Assembly (NCBI GenBank): GCA_017562135.1
Contig: QEYB01000801.1
Coordinates: forward strand, 124,001 to 188,000
Length of the DNA stretch: 64,000 nucleotides
Source of the DNA: Dipylidium caninum
Lineage: Eukaryota > Platyhelminthes > Cestoda > Cyclophyllidea > Dipylidiidae
Direction: 5' to 3'
Positions 1-11,600 of this stretch are shown in pieces (the first letter of the stretch is position 1; every line of letters starts with the position of its first letter). The notes below the pieces were generated by a model. That model saw nothing but the letters and a program-made list of their open reading frames with translations. It had not been told where the DNA came from and did not search any database. A program made the translations under genes and the position numbers.

Positions 1-936
1 GGTATGTACCGTAAGTCTTGGTTTATATTAAATCTAAATGTAACTGGTTAGTGTGCAAACTGATGAAAATATGTTACGAAAATTGGGAACAGATCGTGGC
101 AATTGTAAGCGTTGCATCTTTTCACTTTTAATCATAGCTCCAAGCTTAAAATGTAAAACTTTACAATCCGTGACCATGTATGAAATTTAACTGTTGAAAA
201 GGGAAGTATAGTTAGGTGTGCATTTAAATATTTGCGCGCCACCCTCGTACACAAAGTGAAGGTCATAGCGTACCAGCGGCATTTCAAATTATGATACCAA
301 ATAAAAGCCGAGCGCAATACGTATTTTCTAGCCAACCGCACGTTGTGCCTGCACGGTTTAAGTTTGGAAGAGACAGTATTCCGTATGTCAGGCTTAATAA
401 GTAACAAGTTAGGAACTATTATCAGAGATATGCCAGAATAATGGAAGAAAAGAGACCCATCATAAATTATCCACTATGCAAATTTGCAAAATTTGCCACA
501 CAGAAGAGAGCGAATATGGCTCACAGTAAAAAAACACCATTTTGCTGCACCAGTCAAGTATGAGCCTATTGCCCATTTTCTATCATTGTTGTTAATATTC
601 ATTTGCCTCAATCTTAATTATTCCTTTTTATAGCTATTACGCAAAGCTCATCTCCATACCTGGCTTTGCAAGATTATTGGCTAATTTTTTTTTCACACCT
701 TTGGCGCCTAACCTTTTATCTGTTTGTGTTTCTTCCTCTTGCCTACCTTCTTTTTCCCCACAAATTTTTTACAGATAAATAAATTATACCTTACAATAGC
801 ATATTTTATTCCTTTTGTGCTTCATATCAATTGGAATCTGTTCTAGGTGTTCATGCTACTTAGATACTATTCGTTCACTTTCTCATCTATTCAATCACCA
901 GTAACTAATTTCCCAGCTTTACCGATTTTATGGCAG
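1..936 (+). other. RSPH3 intron, 5' end at the window edge
   Basis: No credible coding sequence seen. The window opens with G|GTATGT, a good splice donor, so the missing upstream RSPH3 exon may end at base 1. The right end is a long pyrimidine-rich tract before the acceptor near 936. Confidence 0.5.
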
Positions 937-1140
937 AGCAGTAATTATACGCCGTCGCCGGTTAGCGGTCGAAATCACACAGTGGTGCAGACTGAACTCT
1001 ATCTTGAGGAACTCTCGGACGTCATTGAAACTGATGTTGCCTGCTGCCAAACCGACGATTTCTTAGACAGACCTCCAAGTCCACTTTTTGTACCCGCAAA
1101 AGTTGGAATCGACGTAGCTACCGAAATTAGCTCCGGCGAT
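937..1140 (+). CDS. RSPH3: RSPH3 exon with QTELYLEEL block
   Basis: Starts after a pyrimidine-rich acceptor ending TGGCAG and ends at a consensus GTAAGT donor. It encodes SNYTPSPVSGR, VVQTELYLEELSD and DDFLDRPPSPLFVPAK, all typical of RSPH3. The 3' edge is secure; the 5' edge is the best in-frame acceptor of several. Confidence 0.85.
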
Positions 1141-4100
1141 GTAAGTTGACCTTGTCTAATTTTCCGCAGTAAATATGTATTACTAAAATCAATCAATAGG
1201 CAATCTTATATATTATAGCTGTTTGACTTCGATTTGGAAGTAAAGCCAATTTTGGAAGTTTTGGTGGGTAAACTGATGGAACAAGCCTTGTTGGAAGTCA
1301 ACGAAGAGGAAGAATTGGCGAATATACGGGAACAGCAGTTGGCGTTCGAAGAAATTCGTTCTGCTGATGTTATAGAGATGCAACGCCTGGCTGAACGTGA
1401 AAGGCGATATCGGTTAGTAATTTATTGGTTAGCAGTAATAACTTACAACATATTATTCCCAATTTTAAGGGATCCGAATACCATACATTCACACGTTCAT
1501 TCGTACATTCGTAGACAATGCATCGTCATTTATTACCTATTCCTTCCCTTTCTTACAAAATTCTACTTGATTGGCGGCTCCTTTTCTTCCAAATTTGTGT
1601 TTTATGCGGGAGGGCTCAAGGAGTAAGTGAACTTAATGCTAGAAAATGATGGATATATGCCGCATGAGCTGGCCGAAAACCAGGTGTCAACTAACTTGAA
1701 TGATATTTTACGTTTCAACCATTTTAGATTTTCTTATTTGTATTTGGCAAATCCATCTTGTACCGGTTGTGGTGTTTCTACAAACTCACCATTATCTCAC
1801 TTTGTTTTCTATCAATTTGGTTTCATTGTGCTCAACAGGATGAATAGTGGGCATGCTACAGCATCTCACCCTAGTTTCTATGTCGCCTTCATTATAAACT
1901 TTATCAGCTCTTGGCTATGTCATTTTTAACTGGCAATTGTTCCTACCAGACATCCCGGAGTTTTGTTCTCCCAGCATGTAAGATTATTGGCCCAGGCAGG
2001 AAAATGTTCGAATATCATATGTATTTCTTTTGTAATCCCTTACAGACTGTGCTATTAGTCTATTTTAGCTCATGGTTTCAATGAGCTTCTCAATGTAGTT
2101 CTTCTTTGCGGCGCCTAGTGATGTGTTAATTACGCTCTTTTATCATATTCTACTAGTTCATGAAAGTAGCATTTTAGGGGCCATGTAAAACATTAACTAG
2201 GGGGATATGAAAAGTTCGGGAAAAGATCAAATACATGAAAAATGATACAGATTCACTATAATCTGTTCACAACTTATCTACTTAAGCAGTATAGGTATTC
2301 TCACTGGAAAACTTCATTTTAACTTATTACTTCTCTCAAATTTAGTCTGCATCAGTGCTTAACCCTCTTTGATCCACCATGTCAATTCATTTAATGGGAT
2401 TACGTTAAAATAAATATTACTGAGAAATCAAAATATTAGATAGCATTGTTTGCCTCCACAGTGGTTGATAGTCCCTTGTCTCAACATTTACTGGTGTCAA
2501 TACAGGCCAAACATAGACCGACATTTCGTCGCACAAGGCAGCTTTCATGCAACCTGGATTATGCTAAATACGCTCAGATGATATACGTCAGGGGTGTTGA
2601 CGTATAGTCATACAGAGTAGGTAGATGAGTATCGAAGGCAATTTTGCATTTTGACTTGGTCTGCGTGACTGAATGGAAGGTATGCATTTTGGACAACACC
2701 CCGTACTAATGCTCCCGCATCGCGCCTGATAGGCTTAATGAAGTTCATTTTGTTCTTGATCACCTCCTGTTTAGTCTTTGACCTTTCCCCCTTTTGACAA
2801 ATTTTTAAACACAGCGTTACGTCCATTTATTTTGCTCAAAATCCCGACTTGTCAGCCTCTTTTATTTCTATATTTTGCTTGTTCTTACGTATCTGGAATT
2901 AAGTGGAGAAGGTCAATTCCAACCTCCCACTTGCCGTCGAGAGACCCTCCAACTCACCCGTCAACGAGAACCAACCTATACGTAGAATTGTTTCTTAGCT
3001 ACTATTGATGTAGGATGTTGTGTAGACTGGAAGCTGGCCGGCTGGGCAACAATTTGTGCGGTTTGCCCGTCTTTCAATCAGATGAATGCGCCAGAGTTCA
3101 TTCCATCCTGGCAGGATACATTTTGCAAAAATATTCGAAGTTCGTCATGGTGACAAGCTGTTAAGACAAGACCGCCAAAGCTGTAAGAAGCAAAAAAAAG
3201 AATACCACGAACGTCGTCTCCCAAACCCACCTAAATTCTTACTAAGACACCCTCATTGAATTTGAGATTTTTGACTACCCTCCAATACTTGATCTCTTAA
3301 GCATACGCCAACAAAATAGTCTCGTTTTCATCACATCCCGACACTTCTGAACCTTCGAAGCGTCAAGGTTGTGGAACTCAACCTTGCACAAATTGGATGC
3401 ACATGTATCAAATCCTTGAATCACTTTTTACTAAATACTATTTTTGTTAAGTTCTACCTTTGCCTAAACGCTCAAGTGTAGAAAAGCTCGCGTAGGTAGG
3501 CAGCTGGACGCCTCCAAAGCGTGTGTCATGGCAGGGAGATCAAAGGTCAACCTGAACCACGCGGCATTCGGATGTAGTCATCGTCAGAGCTGGACATATC
3601 ATTTGTAGAATCGCCTTATAGAAGAGCATAACATTTCAGTGAATTAATCCCGTAGTATTCCTCATTGAGGGAGGAGAAAGAACGCAGGATCGCACAGCAC
3701 GCGGAGTATAAGGCCAAACAGAGGGAGTTGGTGGAAAAAATTTCTGCCAGAACCTTCGCCCGAGCCTACATCGAGCCACTGATTCCAACTGTCTATGAGG
3801 AACTCTACAACCAAGGCTACTTCTACGACGTTGTTCAACGCGGTTAGTTCATCCGCCCCATTCCAGTGCTTTCAGTCTACGTTGTTTCCCTCCGCTGAGT
3901 ACACACTTTTTATGTCCTTTCAGAGGTGGCTGAAAAATTTATACCGTGGTTAATGGATGCAGTCTGCGAGGAATTGGACTTTGAAGTGAAATGTCGAGTA
4001 CTCTTGGACTCAATGATTTGTGAGGTGAGGTTGCTATTGATGTAATCCATCCGGACTTATCCAACATTCTCAAGCCTGATATTCTGACATGTGGTTTTAA

Positions 4101-4230
4101 GGCAGTGAATGAAGTAAACGAAAGCTACGCGAATTTGGAAGCTTGCGAGTTGGAGGAGGCCAGAAGGGAGGACAATGAACAAATGATAAACGAAAATAAA
4201 GCAAGTGAAAACGAAATGCCTGAAGAATAG
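937..4230 (+). CDS. RSPH3: Radial spoke head protein 3 homolog, 5'-partial, five exons
   Basis: RSPH3 is a structural and A-kinase-anchoring component of the radial spokes of motile 9+2 cilia and flagella. Exons are 937-1140, 1219-1412, 3670-3842, 3924-4024 and 4102-4230; they join in phase to give 266 residues and a TAG stop. Diagnostic family blocks are VVQTELYLEELSD, CCQTDDFLDRPPSPLFVPAK, FDFDLEVKPILEVLVGK, the acidic EEEELANIREQQ, REEKERR, and IPWLMDAV followed by a glutamate-rich tail. All internal introns are GT-AG (donors GTAAGT, GTTAGT, GTTAGT, GTGAGG). The N-terminus is missing: residue 1 here lies just before the conserved QTELYLEEL block, so at least one exon lies left of the window. 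The 5' edge at 937 follows the acceptor TGGCAG; 938/939 or 846/847 are alternatives. A poly(A) signal follows at 4300. Seen: motifs and frame. Known: family role. Inferred: ciliary expression in this organism. Confidence 0.95.
1219..1412 (+). CDS. RSPH3: RSPH3 exon, central helical domain
   Basis: Acceptor TATTATAG, donor CG|GTTAGT (phase 2). It encodes LFDFDLEVKPILEVLVGK and the acidic helix EVNEEEELANIREQQ, the most conserved part of the family. The intron that follows is 2.26 kb, by far the longest of this gene within the window. Confidence 0.93.
1413..3669 (+). other. RSPH3 intron of 2.26 kb
   Basis: Bounded by the donor GTTAGT and an acceptor whose AG falls at 3668-3669. Short open frames occur but none shows family motifs or usable splice context. 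I see no mobile element or RNA gene in it. Confidence 0.7.
3670..3842 (+). CDS. RSPH3: RSPH3 exon, REEKERR block
   Basis: The first base completes the split arginine codon (CG|G), giving RREEKERR as in other RSPH3 proteins. It continues through KISARTFARAYIEPLIPTV to FYDVVQR and ends at G|GTTAGT (phase 1). Confidence 0.93.
3924..4024 (+). CDS. RSPH3: RSPH3 exon, FIPWLMDAV block
   Basis: Acceptor CCTTTCAG; 101 bases encoding EVAEKFIPWLMDAVCEELDF and a following VLLDSMICE; donor GAG|GTGAGG. Phase fits both neighbours. The introns on either side are only about 80 bases. Confidence 0.92.
4102..4230 (+). CDS. RSPH3: RSPH3 last exon
   Basis: Acceptor TTTTAAG; encodes AVNEVNESYANLEACELEEA and a Glu/Asn-rich tail ending MPEE, then TAG at 4228-4230. 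A canonical poly(A) signal lies 70 bases downstream. Confidence 0.92.
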   Translation, partial: AVNEVNESYANLEACELEEARREDNEQMINENKASENEMPEE

Positions 4231-4299
4231 AACGCTGGAAATGAATAAGACCCATAAAGTGAACTACACTCGAGTAAAAACACTATTATGTATTTTGAA

Positions 4300-4305
4300 A
4301 ATAAA
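4300..4305 (+). terminator. Poly(A) signal AATAAA of RSPH3
   Basis: Canonical AATAAA 70 bases after the RSPH3 stop codon, in an AT-rich stretch. Position and strand fit a short 3' UTR. Confidence 0.75.
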
Positions 4306-4706
4306 CATACTTCTCACTTGTTATTTTTAACGGCAGGGTCAAATAACCAAGAGGTGAAATAAAGATTGTGCATAAATTAGGGTCGGTAGTAGGTGACTTA
4401 CTTTCCTGTTTACTTTCAACTTGGCATATTATGGAAACAGTAATAAGGAAGTTATATTTATGGATGTGTAAAGATCACTTCCATCTTTATAGTTCAATAA
4501 AATAAAAGACACAGAACCTTCACTCTGGGGTCACATACAACTATACAATTGCAATATAAAATGAAATCAATGAAGATAAGAAAAAAACTTCACCTAAATT
4601 AATCGTGTATTACATTTGTCATTTTTTGTAACTTTAAATTTTTGCATTGGTGTAGCTCTTCGTCAGCGGATGCATCCAACTTACTGAAAGCTGATCCACT
4701 CTAAGG

Positions 4707-4883
4707 CTATTCAAAGTCAATGGGTCCGCAACGGGGCACAACGTCCAAGATATCTCAGATCGCCTCAAGTGAGCCGTGCATCATGAGCAGATGATTCCAC
4801 GGAGTGAAGTTTTCGTCGTGGCTCGACTCCTCCACAATGAACGTTCGTGGTAGCAGATTAACCTTGCGACCAGGGCCCACCGC
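4707..4883 (-). pseudogene. C-terminus-like reading frame interrupted by TGA
   Basis: On the minus strand, codons from 4883 read AVGPGRKVNLLPRTFIVEES and on to HGSLEAI, then TGA at 4755-4757, then the same frame continues DILDVVPRCGPIDFE to a TAG at 4707. The amino-acid composition on both sides of the TGA looks coding, and a CGA-to-TGA change would explain the interruption. I do not recognise the family. No poly(A) signal follows. Alternatives are chance, or a real gene ending at the TGA. Low confidence. Confidence 0.25.
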
Positions 4884-5429
4884 TCAAATTACATGTACAT
4901 CACAATTGAAAGACTGGCATTGCATTCACATTGTCCATCCCAAAATATATGCCACTTTCAATACCACTCCACCCTCTAAATAAACCCATTTTAGTGAGAT
5001 AAAGCGATCTCAGCAGAATCCCTAACTGCCTTTGCACTTCATTTTTCTGGAGGGCAGGCTTTAAACTACAAAATTCCTCATACAACACTTACTGCTTCTC
5101 ATTTAAGTGCATGCATCCACGAAATTCCATTCGCACTATGTCTCGTGTATTCCAAGGAGGAAAGGACTTTTAATTTAGCAATATAAATGCCACATTTCAC
5201 GTGAGATAACTGCACTAGATGGAAGGTAAGGCGTTAAAAATGAGAAAAATAAAAAATGCCCCTTAAGGCGGGATGTGAGAATCTTCGTTTACAACGGTAG
5301 GAGCAGGTGAATCACATATGCACGAGAAGTACTTTATTTCAAAGGTTGTTATTCTACTCAGGTGTAGAGATTACTGATTATACCAGAGCGCGTGGGACAT
5401 TTTGCACAAACGACAGCACTCTGTTATCG

Positions 5430-5660
5430 TTACGCGACATATTTTGCAATTATTTTGGGAAAGTATAATGCACCAGCAAACAGCATGAATAAAGGTGAGA
5501 AAAGTAGAGGGCAAAACACGTCATCAAGAGTTTGGGCCGAATCTACAGTTGTTTCCTGATTTTCATATTGAAAACATGAGTTAATCGAAACATTCGGTGG
5601 CAATCGGTCTTCAGGCAATGTAGGAAGTTTCCTGAAGGCCTGCCGTATTTTGAATTTCAT
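5430..5660 (-). CDS. Unidentified small ORF with a hydrophobic C-terminus
   Basis: An ATG-initiated frame of 76 residues starting MKFKIRQAFRKLPTLPEDRL, with a basic N-terminus and a hydrophobic stretch PLLFSPLFMLFAGALYFP near residues 50-67 that could span a membrane. A GT donor after QTLDD offers an alternative exon end. It lies on the same strand as, and upstream of, the broken frame at 4707-4883, so the two could belong to one decayed gene. No homology recognised; it may be chance. Confidence 0.2.
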   Translation of the reverse strand: MKFKIRQAFRKLPTLPEDRLPPNVSINSCFQYENQETTVDSAQTLDDVFCPLLFSPLFMLFAGALYFPKIIAKYVA

Positions 5661-8600
5661 TGCTAATCATCAACTTCTTGGATGTGAGGCAGTGGACAAA
5701 AGGGATCAGTTAAATTCCTAGGGAACTTGACGGTGCTAACAAAGGGGATCTGGTTTTCTCAGGAGGTGTGGAAAATACAATTCCTGCAAGCTGGGTTGGA
5801 TGATGGCAGAGGCATATGACAACCTCAACAAAGCCGAAGTGAAGGGTTTGTAGCGCTTCCGATTACGTGGCTAGTTCCTCCCAGTTGGGTTTCTCAGATA
5901 TAAATACGAAATTCAAAAGGTTCTAAGAGCCTGGATTTCAAGCAGCCATATTGAATACATTATTCATTATATTAACTCCATCGAAATCCACTTAGGCCTT
6001 CCGGTTACCCCAAATGCACCCGCTAAATTGGATTCTTAGTTCTCTTGTATTTCCTTCATCCTCTAGCAATCAGTAAAATAAACCCTTTTTCCTAACCCAT
6101 CCTCTCATTCATTTTGCGTCGTAAGGCTTCTTAAGAGAAGCAGAACCTATAATTTACAGATGGCAATAAATTGCCCGTGCATGCGACGTCGATCTTTCGA
6201 ATGAAACTCCATCGAGTTATGGATCACGTTGATTTAGACAGTTCTGACTTGAGGTTTGGACGTTGAGGGAAGTCTTCCAAAAGAAGTGTTGGTCTAAGGC
6301 TTTGCGATAAAAGGCGTAGAATTGGTGAAAAGCTAACTTGGTTAGCGTGGCTCACTGTACAGGAGGAGTGAAATGGCTGTGGTCAATGAAATTTATATTT
6401 ATGACGACCCTCAACCGAGGCCGAGGTCAGCAGTGGTGGCCTCGAGCGGCTGTAAGCGAAAGTTTCACCAGCTCAAATAGAATTTTCATTATAGTTGTTA
6501 AATTAGTAAAGAAGTATAAGGCTTCTCTTCTACACAGGACACAGGGACCTTTTCTCTGGTCCGTGTGCACTTTAGTAATAAGTATTAGATCTCAGGTGAA
6601 GTTTCTCAACACGATGAATTGGGAGACTTCGTTTTGGCAAACAGTGTTGGCGCAGGAAAAAAGCAGTAGAGATGAGTATTTGCGCGTTGAGACGATATCT
6701 TGGGGCCCTTCTCGTTCCTCTTCTACAAAGTATCATACTACCATGTTTTTCACATAATTCTTTGAAAGTACATCAAAGCACAGGATTTGTCCTGGCATTG
6801 ACATATGGACGCGGTGATTTGAATGTACTGGCATAACATCTAGGCTAAAGGCTCTCCATTCAAATTCTCAACTCGGTTAATTAAAGTGCTTCAAGACTTC
6901 ATCTTGGTTCATGAGAAGCATCTTCAGACGCTGACCTCACTTTCGTAAGACGTCAAATTTGAGAAACGATGGAAGACTGTAAGATTTAAAGCCAGTTTCG
7001 TAGCGTCAGTATTTTTGTAGGGTCCAGCTCTATTCCTTAATTCCACACTGTCCTCTCTGTGGATGAGTCCTTGGGTTACTCATCTTGTGATGGTGATTGC
7101 CTGCACCTTCTCTGCTACTTTTCATAGTTCCGACTCCTGCATCCATTAGTGATGTCAAGAAGAATGGATGCTGACCTATTTTTTGAGTAGCATGAACGAG
7201 GTGTGGCTCAGTTAAGGCGCAATCATTAGGTCACTCACGAAAAGCTGCTGTCCGATGGACCCGCGAAATTGTTCCTCGTTGGTGTGGCTCAGGTAACACA
7301 ATTCATCGTTTAAAACAGAATTTCAAACTAAAACCCTGTTGCTGTTTACTGCATTATTTAATCCGATTATCGTATCTTCACCCTAATAATCATACTACTA
7401 CTTGGACAAAGTGGCCAACCAAACCATGCAATGCGTCCAAGAGACACACCACTCAATGGACCACATTCGGCCAACGCTGGCAAGGCCTCTTTTGCATGAG
7501 AAGAGAGTCGAGGGGACATCAAAACACTCGATGAAGGAGATTGTAGGGAACATCAAGTTAGCGTGAAATGAAATTAGGTGATAAAATACCCATCCAAAAG
7601 AGTGCATTTTGGGCGGGAATGGTGGGTAAGGTAAGTAGGTCGCTTATAGAGTATAACACGTGACTAAGTCGGGAAATATTCCCAAATTATTTTCAAACTT
7701 CATTTGGCCTCGGATGCTACTTTTGTTACCAAAACATCATGATCACCTTCCCTGGGGTCAGTGGCATTGATGCCAAAATGAGCAGACTCGCCTGAGGTTT
7801 ACGTCCTCGTAAATGCAAGCCCATTTGGGTGTGAGAGCGTCATAATTAATATGGGTAAGGCAACATTATGATTGATCAACAAAATGGATCAAAGGTCTAA
7901 CTTGGTCACACGAACTTTTGTCAACGCAGCTTGGCCGCATTAAGCCATTATCAGGTGCCCACAGGTGATGCTAGGGCTAGGTCAACACAGTGTGTTGTTG
8001 TGGAAGATAAGTGATAGAAGTTGACCCTCACCTATCGTCAGGCTAAGTCCTGTTTAGGCGTCTAATGGTTCCAAATTTCAAAGACAGGATCTAACTTGGC
8101 TATTGGCGTTCCGAGTTGTCTCGCCTATATGAAAGTCTTTCGATGAAATTCTTGAATGCTCAACTTCCGGGAATTGTGGGGCAAAGACAGGAAGTTGTTA
8201 GATTATTAACTAGCAATTTCACTGTTGCACCCGTATGAATGGTTTATTTAGTAGAAGTCCTTAAACAGGTGCGGTCACTTTGCTAGACGCGAGGAGAAAA
8301 AAGTCTCTCTTTTTTAAATAACCTCTTCCACGCCGAGAAGATTGCCACGAAAGTCAGTACTATGACAAACCCAACGTCAGAATGACATCTCCTCGAAAAC
8401 CACTTTTATCGGAAGGGATTTTCAGGGCTGGACCGCTTCCTCGTAGGCTGCTTCACGAAGCAGCCGACTGTGTTTACAGTTAGCTCGTGTTACCTTGCGA
8501 GCTGACGTTGGTACTAACAGTTATTTCAGTTTACCACCTTATAGCAGGAGCCACAGACACTCGTTGGGATAGTGCTTGTTCACACTAGTTCGATATTAAA

Positions 8601-11600
8601 TAAGTCGAGTATGCTTAACCTAACTTGTGGAGTCAGTGTTTGTATCCCTTTTATACCGCTCAATGCAACATGAGGACTCAAAAATCTCATTGGTTGTACA
8701 CATTCTTCTACTCCAACGGTCACATTTGGAGAGATCTTGGGAGTTTTCAACTTATGTTGGTCGGAACGTGAATACTTGCCTCGTGCCGAGTCGGAGGCGA
8801 CTATAAATGCGCGCACTTAGAATAGCTGCAGGGCTGTATTAATTGTCCTACACAATGTGTTTCATCTCGTGCACAATGCCGTAATTGATTTGTGTATTAG
8901 GCAAACTCTAGGCTTATTATGTGGCCGCGGAGGTGGCCTGTGTTGTGGACACAACGCTGTTGACCGAAAATAACGCCTTCGGTCATGTCACTGTGTACAT
9001 GAGTGGGCGGATGATTACTCTTACTTATTCAGTGGGTAGGAGAAGACAATCCGACCCAGCATCATATTTATTTTATTCGCACCCTCCCACCACTATCGGT
9101 CGCCGATTCGGATTAGGGTGGTGTGATTGGACTTGACACTTGTGAATGATACTGGCATCCTATCAGTTATCTGATTGAAAACCGGGTAATACAGTCTTGA
9201 GTTTATTTGAACAATGCATCCACAATTTGTACCGAAGGTGCCAGCAGGGTCATACCGCAATAATGACAATGGCAATTAAAGAAGGCGCCGAGTCCCATTT
9301 CTTTGTCATGATATCGTGATAAAATCCCCCAGAGTTCAATGGGGACACATATGAAGCAAATTTAGCTCATAAAATAGTTCGGTTTATACACACCAATTAA
9401 CACTCTGGTCAACTCCCATCATCTCGTCAGTCCACTAAAGGTAGAATTTCAACGATACCGAGCACTTAATTTAAAGCAAACAATCCAATGTAATAATAAT
9501 ACCCTTTAGGTCAATCAGGAGATCTACACAACCCACCTCCCAAGTCGTGTTGGGGCCTAGATCTATTGGCGAATCCATAAAGAGCCGCAAGTAAGCCGGG
9601 TCAAACAGGAAACCTCATGAGACAACCAAGTGGCAGGTGGAGGAAACGCATGACGCTGAATTAAATTGCAGTGGACACACCTCGCGCATACCCTTACCGA
9701 TCATACTATAAGCACGAACCCGACGGTAAATCCTGATTCCATTGCAGAGACTTATGCAAACACTCAAACTAGGTAGACGTGAGTAATTAGGCCTTGTTTT
9801 GGAATTAGACCGGCAGTAGAAATACCTGGCGACTTTATGGGATGGTAACATTCAGCCATCTTAACATTGAGACTGGTAAACTTAAAACAATCCAGGGCAT
9901 AAACACGTCGATAAAAGTGGACGAATATAAACTGGCAATCGAAAAAGAAGACAGGGGAGGTATGGAGAAACATGCATAATTATTTTAATTTTCCGATTAA
10001 CAGGGAAAATAACAATACGAAGACATGAAAACAACGGCCGAAATTGTACCATAAGGGCCATTACAGGAGGGGAATGGAGAGGGAGCAATGTAATAAAGAC
10101 AAATATAATGAGGGTTGTTATCTGAGTCGCTATAAGAGAGTCATTTCAAGTCCTACCGAAGGAGTTCTCCCCACTATAGTGCGCATAGAGAAAACCGTCG
10201 TCACTCTTACGTTCGTTGTAGAGCTGTCCCATTGTCCAACTGTAAGATACAATGGGGAAAAAAGGTGATCTTTGTCGCGCGCCAGCACAATTGTTCCACA
10301 AAGGACACATTTTTCCGATCGACTAGCGCAAGATCCAAAACATCAGCCGTCAATTTTTTTTCTCCTCAAATGAAACAAATGCATCCCTCGACATGATAAG
10401 AATTTCGTACAAGGCATTAAGAACCATAAATGCCAACAAGCTCTGGTTATGACAGTGCTTTTTTTCTCTCGAAACGTGGAAGTAATGACAGTTCATTTTC
10501 GACAAAACAGTGAAGTTGAAATGTCCCAGTGTTGCATATACGCATTTTCAAACGAACAAATACAAATGACAGATAACAGGTTAAAACAGCTGCAGATCAA
10601 TGAGTCGCCTCCATTAAAAATAACTATTTTGTAACTCATTCTAAGGGCGAAAAAGGTCCTAGGATGAAAAATATGGGGGAATCATTAAACTAGAGAATAA
10701 ATGTATCAATATACTTCATAATTTCAGGACGTAGATAAAGCAAAAGGCTGAGCGATAACAAACAAACTGACAGCATTGGGAAACCAATGCACCATTTTAA
10801 ATAAACACAATTCATGAAAGAGAAGTCGGTTCAACCACGCAATGGCGGCGGTACAATTTTTGCCAAAAATGTCATACTACTCTCCCAATCCATCCCTTAG
10901 TTCAAATGACAAGTGCAAAACGAATATTTTTCAGTTGGGAAAACTAGTGTAGCATAAATGGCTACAAAAATTTGTAACATAATCTTTTTACAAACCAAAA
11001 GTATTCTTAATACGTTTGTAACATAAGTTTGGAAGTTTAGGTCACCTCTACTTAAACGGAAAGTCATAGAAATATCGGTGCCGAATCATACAAACGGGAA
11101 TACTGTAGTTCGACTGAAGTTTTTCAGATGGAAAGTCAACTCATATCTCAAAAAAACAAAATTGTGACAAGCGAAGCCACCAAGGTAGGGGTGAGTCAGC
11201 GTCAATAGCACAGCCCGCGTATGTTTTTAAAGGGAGCCTAGTAGAAATGACCGCTCCACGACCCACCTGTCAAAGCATGACTCACATGATGAAAAACAAT
11301 GAAGTCGATACCTAAGACATAGTATGAACGAATTTGTAACAAAAAATTATTGTTCGAAACACAAGGGAATGCAAATTCGAAGCAAGACATTGACAAAGGG
11401 TGTGTGATCCACCTAGAGCAACAATATGAGATTGGCACACAAATTATAAAACTCATCAGTGAAACAGAAACATGTTGTTAGAAAAACTTATCGAGAAGGT
11501 TAAGGGAGGTCATGACATATTAAGATTGGTAAGAGATATGGGTCAAGGTCGCCGATTTCCCTCATGATTAACAGTGACCAACGGGTTAGATTCGGAAATA

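Noticed and set aside
6338..6757. 139-residue plus-strand ORF, among the longest single frames in the intergenic region
   Set aside because: No motif, unusual composition and no splice context; such lengths arise by chance in a window of this size.
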